Origin: an uncultured Eubacteriales bacterium | GTDB taxonomy: Bacteria > Bacillota > Clostridia > Christensenellales > UBA1242 | NCBI GenBank assembly: GCA_949031345.1 | Contig: CARNVA010000007.1 | Coordinates: 1-64,000 of the forward strand | Length of the DNA: 64,000 nt | Direction of reading: 5' to 3' | Part shown: positions 61,301 to 64,000 of the stretch, piece by piece | How positions within the stretch are numbered: position 1 is the stretch's first letter | How the letters are laid out: each line of letters begins with the position of its first letter | Position numbers and translations under genes: made by a program | The notes under the pieces: model-generated | Database searches by the model: none | What the model was told of the DNA's origin: nothing | Seen by the model: only the letters and a program-made list of their open reading frames with translations

Positions 61301-64000
61301 GAAATTTTTCCGCTGATTGAAACTTCGTCATCGACGCCATTTACTGAAACAAGACCTGACAGATTTATTTCGCAGCTGTTTTTATCTTTATTTACAGTGT
61401 TGTAAACAAAGTCAACTGTTCCGTCATAAACCTTGTCGATTGAATTGATTGTAAGTGTGCGTTTTTCAACTGAAATTTGTGCTTTGTCAGCATTTGCAAA
61501 ATCTACGCCAGACCATTTTGCGTCAACAGCTTCTTGAGTGAGCACCACAGAAAGTGGATATTCACCAAACACTGCTTCAGCCGATGAGATCATGGTGATA
61601 AACTGGGTATAATGCTCTTTTTCCTCTGCTGGGATTGCGATTTGTTTGTCACCGCTTAAGTAATAAATATCAAAAGTGGTTGAATAGCTTTCGCTTCCTG
61701 CAGTGATTGTAAGAGTATAATTTGTGCCGTTGTAAGTAATTGCATAGCCGGTTGCGGCATAGCCATTGTATGTATAGATAATCTTTTCATCAAAGCTTAC
61801 CTGAAGTTTTCCGCTTGGTGTGCGGATTTCAAATTTAACATCAAATACATTTGCAAAATCTTCTGCATCAATTGCATAGTTTTGTCTGTCCTCACTGCTC
61901 ATAAGATTTGCCGCAGTAAGTGCATATTGTCCAATAGCCTCGCCTGCCACTCTGTCAAACGAGATGTCAACAGTGTCATTTGAGTTTTCTCTTATTGTAA
62001 CTGTTGCCTTAATTGGGCTTGGGTCTTCAAGACCGAAATACTTGAAGAATTCAAAGCCGTCAGCATAGTTTGATAGACTGATAACATATTGAATAATATT
62101 TACATCAAGGTCTTGTTCATAAATTCCATCAGCAAACTGATAGACACCCTTCATATTGCTGTCAATGCTTGCCTTGATTGTGTATGTGTCAACATTTCTT
62201 ACAGAAGTTGCAATTTGACCATTGCTGCCATAAACGCCTGCATTGAAGCGTAATGCATTGCCACTGTTGTCTGTGTTTGGCACATTGAGAAGGGTTGTTT
62301 GACCCTTGCTTTCTTCATTATTATTGATAATAAAGTCAAGAATTATATTTCCCTTCTGATCGGCGTTGTTGAAAGTAAGGTCTCCGCCATTGTATGAAAG
62401 AGAAATTGTATTTCTGTTGATGGTAAGCCCAACTTCCTCTGATTGAGTAACGCTTTGTGGAGCAAAACCGTCAGAGAAGGTGTAGGTAATTGTCACAGTA
62501 TAAACATCATTTAAGCTGAAGCTTGCCTGTGAATTTTCATCCACGATTGTAAATGAGTTGTCAACGCTTGAGAATATGAAGCTTGCACCCTTATCTTTGC
62601 CCACCATTGTCGCAGTGAAACCAGTCACTCCGTTTGGTGCTTGAATTTGAGTAAATTCTGAAAGAGGCAATTTGATTGATGAAACGCTTGCATAATATTC
62701 AAGTGCCTTTGTCACCTCAAAGTCAAAGCGGTCGAATTTCCACTTCGCAGTGATAGTCTCTGTTTGACCAGCCTTAGCATTTGATATGAAGCATTTTCCA
62801 TTGTCTCTGTCTTCTCTTATTGTAATGTTGCTTTCTGAAGATTCTTTGTTATAACCATTGAATGAAAGATAATCAGCCTCTCTCACTGGATTGTTAAGCA
62901 CGACTTCGCCTGTGCTTGAAGAGGTATAGATTGTCTCATTTTTAGCGCCTTCCCCATTTGCTCCGCCATTGTAATTCACATTGACTTTCACAACATCGGT
63001 CAAAACGCCATAGAAACTTGCATTTGCGTCGCCGCCATTTGGAGCAACTTCCAAACTATAACCACTTACAAGCCCATCATCGAAGAGAGCTGCAATTGAA
63101 GTCATGTTTACACTATTTGAAACAAATGAAAGCAAAGTCAAATCATTTTCTCTTTCCACGCTCATGTCAATATTTACTTTGACTGAAACTGTGTGAGAAG
63201 CAAGATAGTTTTTGTTGAAGAAAAGCTTAAGGTCTTGAGTGCCATTTCCAACGAATGAAAGCACAACTTGATTGTCATCAGAAATTACACTTCCCTGCTC
63301 GCCTTCAGGCAATTCTTTTGAAACATTGTCAATCAAAAGATTCGATATAAACAAGTTGTCAGACTTATCTTTATATAATGATGAAAGAGCATTGGCAAGC
63401 ACTCCACCATTTGCAGTGAGATATCTTGTGCTGTAGTCAAGCCCAAGCGCATCTCTTGAGTCAAGAAGGGTAAATCTTTTTTCATTTGTCACATTCCACT
63501 CAAAGTTTGTGTCGCGGTCATCAACATGTCCTTCAATTGCAAGGTCATAGATGTTGAACACTTTTGCATCCTCATCATGATTTAATGTGCCTGTGTAGAC
63601 CCCTGCTGGAGAACCCATCTTGAGAGTAAGTTTTGAATAAGTGTATTTGAAAGTCACCTTTCCAACATTGAAAGGAATTTCATTTGCCTTGTTGACATAA
63701 ACGGTTGTTTCAACGCCGTCAAAATAGTAAGCTGTTCCGTCAACAAAGTCAACAGTAAATCTTGCCTTTTCTATTGTGAGAACGCCGTCAAGTGTAACAT
63801 AGTAATTCCCGCCCTCTTTTACAACATTTGATACAAGATTTTCATAAAGCATATCACCAAGTTTGTCTGTATCAACTTTCATTTTAAGTGATTTGCCGCT
63901 GCCAGTGTTAAACTTGCCGCTGCCATCACTGTCAAGCACTTCATAAGCACTTGGATTGAAATACTCTTCTGTTGTCTTTGGCTCTGGTTTAGTCTCAAGT
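49387..64000 (-). CDS. Giant YDG/InlB-repeat surface protein (N-terminus beyond window)
   Basis: 4,870 residues in the window, one unbroken frame open at the right edge; the apparent start at 63939 is an internal GTG, since the frame continues upstream with a Pro/Thr/Glu-rich stretch. The chain is tandem beta-sandwich modules. YDG-type modules (KVYDGT or KQYDGN motifs) lie at about 61430, 60805, 55395 and 54850. InlB-like repeats ending in AxWK or AxWT are spread throughout, for example near 62740, 60230, 59660, 54330 and 53760. Near the C-terminus is a GLUG-like segment (about 49650-49860), then one membrane helix and a basic tail (KRRKKK). No LPXTG motif, so it is membrane-anchored. It is probably a filamentous adhesin or glycan-binding protein; inferred. 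Confidence 0.9.
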   Translation of the reverse strand, partial: LETKPEPKTTEEYFNPSAYEVLDSDGSGKFNTGSGKSLKMKVDTDKLGDMLYENLVSNVVKEGGNYYVTLDGVLTIEKARFTVDFVDGTAYYFDGVETTVYVNKANEIPFNVGKVTFKYTYSKLTLKMGSPAGVYTGTLNHDEDAKVFNIYDLAIEGHVDDRDTNFEWNVTNEKRFTLLDSRDALGLDYSTRYLTANGGVLANALSSLYKDKSDNLFISNLLIDNVSKELPEGEQGSVISDDNQVVLSFVGNGTQDLKLFFNKNYLASHTVSVKVNIDMSVERENDLTLLSFVSNSVNMTSIAALFDDGLVSGYSLEVAPNGGDANASFYGVLTDVVKVNVNYNGGANGEGAKNETIYTSSSTGEVVLNNPVREADYLSFNGYNKESSESNITIREDRDNGKCFISNAKAGQTETITAKWKFDRFDFEVTKALEYYASVSSIKLPLSEFTQIQAPNGVTGFTATMVGKDKGASFIFSSVDNSFTIVDENSQASFSLNDVYTVTITYTFSDGFAPQSVTQSEEVGLTINRNTISLSYNGGDLTFNNADQKGNIILDFIINNNEESKGQTTLLNVPNTDNSGNALRFNAGVYGSNGQIATSVRNVDTYTIKASIDSNMKGVYQFADGIYEQDLDVNIIQYVISLSNYADGFEFFKYFGLEDPSPIKATVTIRENSNDTVDISFDRVAGEAIGQYALTAANLMSSEDRQNYAIDAEDFANVFDVKFEIRTPSGKLQVSFDEKIIYTYNGYAATGYAITYNGTNYTLTITAGSESYSTTFDIYYLSGDKQIAIPAEEKEHYTQFITMISSAEAVFGEYPLSVVLTQEAVDAKWSGVDFANADKAQISVEKRTLTINSIDKVYDGTVDFVYNTVNKDKNSCEINLSGLVSVNGVDDEVSISGKISLKNAGKRNLSNIVLSNVGRGESYTLVYADDLQATVIADSTSTVSFNTSLTNLPYGDLKDDTILEIVNNKFAPTFSYAGGKTGEIDKNCFIITDYEIKDAVYSTGKYLKAGTYTIVFTVTSKDFTFKEALGGLDEVYTTTYEKTIVVDKKVIEITNSTLTITKQYDGNNELLGKFVGQNVNAVGGFYSSNGLLSGDIITVTSGTYSDSLIASGKKVTLVYDLSNDDSVNYTITTNVTGDITSTPLIFNKNGNSGDIYNPVADRYETTFANNKITSFENANPMSLSYNGNIDSLIGDILANGNRLIREGYINTGWKLGVGESAITISRDMSANDKATLLQAAVDGGNIGIEINAIWKRKSYTVTFAIANGQLSIDGTAAGTTLILPYYNEGEEVVTLAVTADEGYKFVGRTLFAANIDAAIASGQNDKNATITLARITDNVTLTVNTSEIVVRIIVDYNKPGSDYVVSTETEGWIGVQSRDLKYSEMLAGNLPELTLNHGYIFDRWTTGGVLGEAGATVNTGENIWQRINGASLERDNLAGITFYASWKEDEIDVNISYSNASIAVFDIDEDRKISPTNVDGNDVYKVLYTHDIRIEITSNDFYMWTGFEVTPEKSFGFTESKPNNLRTGEAIIDTIKDTTNVNIEISPMKFSFATSYVTPDGTEIAEKSGDISGEYDITKGENFTLSDLFANKTYTAAIGTYTQEAWAEGLTNNFALNAKLVDVIKAICGGVPEQERYDKNGITLKAVFEGVIYTVTFDKTDRKGVDFAGAEAGQQTVTRQYEYGKPMTNIPTLTQSDDEEYVWHKIENKGTQAQIVETFAEGQLLVSQHFRSADHTLDLKAAWGLVYNLVIDITGNVDKYNSVKYDGFNESGTKLEVRYFNGATKLFTFSLAKGYELGEVSGLESEKYILTENTLTILGLEAHTNITVSIVAKAYNVTIETNEKRYYTISGTTQFEIRYDENIAAKFNSLIFTRPGYDLKALMWGTRTFATFDGSAFTFASEFINGTGFVVSDDELYEIVNGTRDITLSPVWQVKADYSYISLVTTGTTLTYNGGEQAVATSGIYVDGNEVLSIGVQGNGDEITGYYYLLDGVRTNAASDFSLMQKNVLSSKAIFVLEIKDNLTGQTRTLSSSEVNVAILRSVVSIANAKLSTFYSGTNVYYPTSTDEQLNSLGKVTYAEDGADNRELSIDRVELVDDKGLYEAGNSFAVKYYLNNAGGFDISNYSGLSIEGGFVTFVTDDSLKAKVEKAQIILSFKEKGYYKDAAHTVRNLGFVTSAGVETFDIKVNKVNTNDKVIKVYNLASEFIYEYSAVDAMGVERKENFEILLAEDSFFKIISTDQAYRIDLQTKYFNAGDFTLADNSANVVKATGFEQTNVGIKGTLENGDLNFMTSEGELIFSIVGNGQSRAYILIQKGVSLSLSLEIGGTMNVLQWSELSENEAEQITELTTVLNTLEGAAARTETREVSDDATIVAFVTDYKAIMLRLGDIASEGKGDTGYVYVKLGSSVSLPSPEADDHEGDIKGFEFESWISANDKLTIAGNTLTASAEAGIAADSVTANWLLETPDGESQDITFSAKIDLNGKEEITLDRMLGGEGDITNRNGLISYTYRITKGGVEVATSDTFTLPTNTTSNGEYILTITASRSGYQPKSLELSFNVTVERLVLGAMELSDIKFVYQNKDYLPELYVTFTGAGLGREKVADLLGKADSSYSLTLTEDKTGVNVGEIKLAGTYTVSLVADETIFDLSSASLDSEIQIAVAQAEIVVGMDDIPSALRSKLFGNTDPEFTFDTTMFEGDAQQELTISLSRESGESIGTYRFTVGRPSNDNFYVTITEDAIFTINQSDVEVTIRVDNPLVVTYTKKAPTITLTYDNLAGKWVITLGEASSTITLTYVDGDEVKELDGFLKVLALENLTLTADGAINAASYSEADITISGRGNFSSYLLDVDFTIEKVVLNLDSTSKVFDRNDTINKEDANFTNVVEGDEVYLTGRYAQVTAGQNIDLLGIAIAGADIANYILPEGKYVGSITPAVVESVSFDITNKTFTYGQIGVNTAIEDVLALIEGFTLSIGGVTTDVENGFASISSILLDNGSISGAGLLKAGSDMTISFVITSSNFVGLMSNGYSITVEIKVKDLDLSSVEVVKQYDETNKLPASFDTNIDAYIESGDRVEIDLDNSGFYDAEVGTNKPVLLSIKGEDSANYKVLNNVKGDINNFTIEIVVNASTEHADLVSGGKFVSDGIVAEGFTFKVGYPLQNITAEELLASFRQPTRKGYKFAGYKLAQNGGYITLDSSNIVDVLKEVVTTQSGENLTLNIYASWTIEKYSITLSGNNVEDITVTANPANALTNVDGVYYVEYFTDVEIDFVGERGFKVRSYNLVSGETKDKDLTDTGNLRGKAILKGIASAVVLSVTYDEMEITLSINLNLPANTNRTDSNSLSPVYKYSELASITEENLPRLTATEGTYTLERYTYSNGLRLGEKNFQQIVDELFPDLDGDKTVVLDAVWTSAVYKITFDATDGAINGSNVISARYGQTLGAFPQAVLAGKNAQWSDKDGKIYNEGDILETIGVYDANENVFTLTFAATWTNAPFDLTIVFDDGLTVNVNGNNIISGQTFTLVYNETNLQVAVTPKQGYTFEVNDENLHGEITNNGYFTIKNLIADSSVVFNILPDDNTLQLFNENIANYQVFIDDEEVTISGTTVVAKTEQRVRIVYTAKKGYEFTESSVVFAGNGKVNAPIISEDKKTLTYVWEEFVSGASLSVRAQAALNRVTVSDVRNIFLRLSFNSTNITLSGDTFLIRTGETFTVSGVMAYGYTAGDLATGENNYVVEGSVSNVLNADGYYYFSASLAGFDEDFAIEFSATPRTYTFSVNVAEGQGAYGEITSDSVQVVDFGKTITLTQRELVENYEFIGWKIGENVISTEPNTNYVVSSDIRDALEAAGEEGIIPIFACYARKERNITFVSTGKGSFTASQESEDITVDVIGQNNGNFFLGLNVDLVLAAQNGYELSEILLDGVKAGEGDFEIDGNKISIYLDLYDPITHIEVVFTPSEIEVVVQSSTQVNYIDNLGSTKGGKVFATNSEGERYSDDKYHEYQGSLVIGGNYTIISYTDEVLYFEVVAEKGFTASVVTSKGMIQSQTTINGKDIYVITGATKGSQILVRFIAKENNIKIMFVNEGEDITKGVHGGIFTVDTSNELVSSRPSRGDSINVAVVTGAGLRVDIASLISYSLLTGDDGLLKYHIIYSGDETFNNIQVSQVTAEDPLSSGFTNSAYFIIDEVTAGATIVVYVEPKEYTLKFVVDENTSVTMEKKIRFGEEWDLSSLSANDYGTVFAKKKGFTFAGYYYYTSDENAIQYIDKYNDIMMNWQNTGYTHKGSMYEQDRSFDATTQTFTLYARYVYDRAKVRVEVSPSKYLEDPNYSNFNFITNLAALGSSAWTGQENRWYSEIAVGSTLEFAAPEIAGYEFVGFTVQLDGGEITERGKSFTIKDLVMGEYVVRALYNPTVKFTIKNNNNDFANGGESFARQDGGILSGSFDAGKLLTLVAVPIEGYKFLYWENNSTGEQYIGKPGVAGEIIYEFTNLIDYPLDITAVFEGRNVAVNFNAGELGSLHTIVKVLVNGKQCDYNSVFNAAVGDTLVVVVQKSRGYGFGQSIFESVYDSETNTYVFSYVLDVKDLTEVDGGDYSIKLSIPVTREDITLAFNLAMTSPLDNSEILKSGTLYFIDGSGSSNKVNNGDRKTVKYGDNFSMRIIANANYKYEKTYVVVDGITFDASEYVVNGTLSMGKDFMDRFFGYQINIYVYFARVLWTDEDARASGLSGSGTDEDPYLINTARDFAFVAYAVNNGETNDEGIPYSECSYKVTSNIGFEGRYWEPIGTKENPFKGKIDLGAHEFKNVLHYKSYPDPRLSYSGLFWCVDKDAQIIVNTKTMTTIIIVIVVVVVVVILIIILIILLAKRRKKKLDKLANQ

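Noticed and set aside
1..64000. CRISPR array, IS element or prophage
   Set aside because: No spaced direct repeats, transposase, integrase or phage structural genes were found.

Overview
The window looks like chromosome from an AT-rich, low-GC Gram-positive bacterium, most likely an uncultured Clostridia-like Firmicute (inferred from gene content, not from any database match). The evidence is a spore-maturation pair (spmA-spmB), strong AGGAGG-type ribosome binding sites, consensus sigma-A promoters, Firmicute-style rpsF-ssb-rpsR order, a heterodimeric ABC exporter, DUF1540-type and zinc-ribbon proteins, and very large InlB/YDG-repeat surface proteins. TGA is used as a stop, so the standard code applies. 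I see no tRNA, rRNA, CRISPR array, insertion sequence or riboswitch.

Layout. 1-2035 holds the N-terminal part of a secreted glycine-rich protein with InlB-type repeats, running off the left edge; its promoter carries a run of nine G between the -35 and -10. 2247-7777 has a DMT-type transporter, an orphan VirB6/TrbL-like membrane protein and rsmA-tatD. 7990-9887 has spmA-spmB, a small ORF and a one-domain alkyltransferase-like protein. 10291-22926 is mostly minus-strand core genes (gltX, dnaB, typA, rpmE, rpsR-ssb-rpsF) mixed with lineage-specific membrane and coiled-coil proteins. 23156-31746 has Lon coupled to an unknown partner, then the ABC exporter pair and its probable regulator. 31966-49254 is accessory: a methanogenesis-marker-8-like (DUF2099) protein opposite a LysR regulator, a HAM1-like NTPase, a methyltransferase, a pyroglutamyl-peptidase-like protein, a DUF6273-like/AAA fusion, HAD and HD hydrolases, a second LysR, DUF1540, rplI, a polysaccharide pyruvyltransferase, a purine phosphoribosyltransferase and an HExxH metallopeptidase. 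49387-64000 is one giant minus-strand surface protein, over 4,870 residues in the window and still open at the right edge.

How the parts relate. Short operons are coupled by 4-nt ATGA overlaps (tatD/rsmA, lon/partner, the two ABC halves, spmA/spmB). Most transcription units end in clear hairpin-plus-T terminators, several of which overlap the stop codon. Most promoters are TTGACA-17-TATAAT, often with TGn before the -10. Three genes without a Shine-Dalgarno have a -10 exactly six bases before the ATG, which predicts leaderless mRNAs.

Most unusual items: the poly-G promoter spacer (possible phase variation), the AAA ATPase with an N-terminal DUF6273-like region, the DUF2099/LysR divergent pair, the Lon-coupled unknown gene, the orphan VirB6-like protein and the leaderless genes. 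No complete, clearly new multi-gene defence or mobile system is visible.
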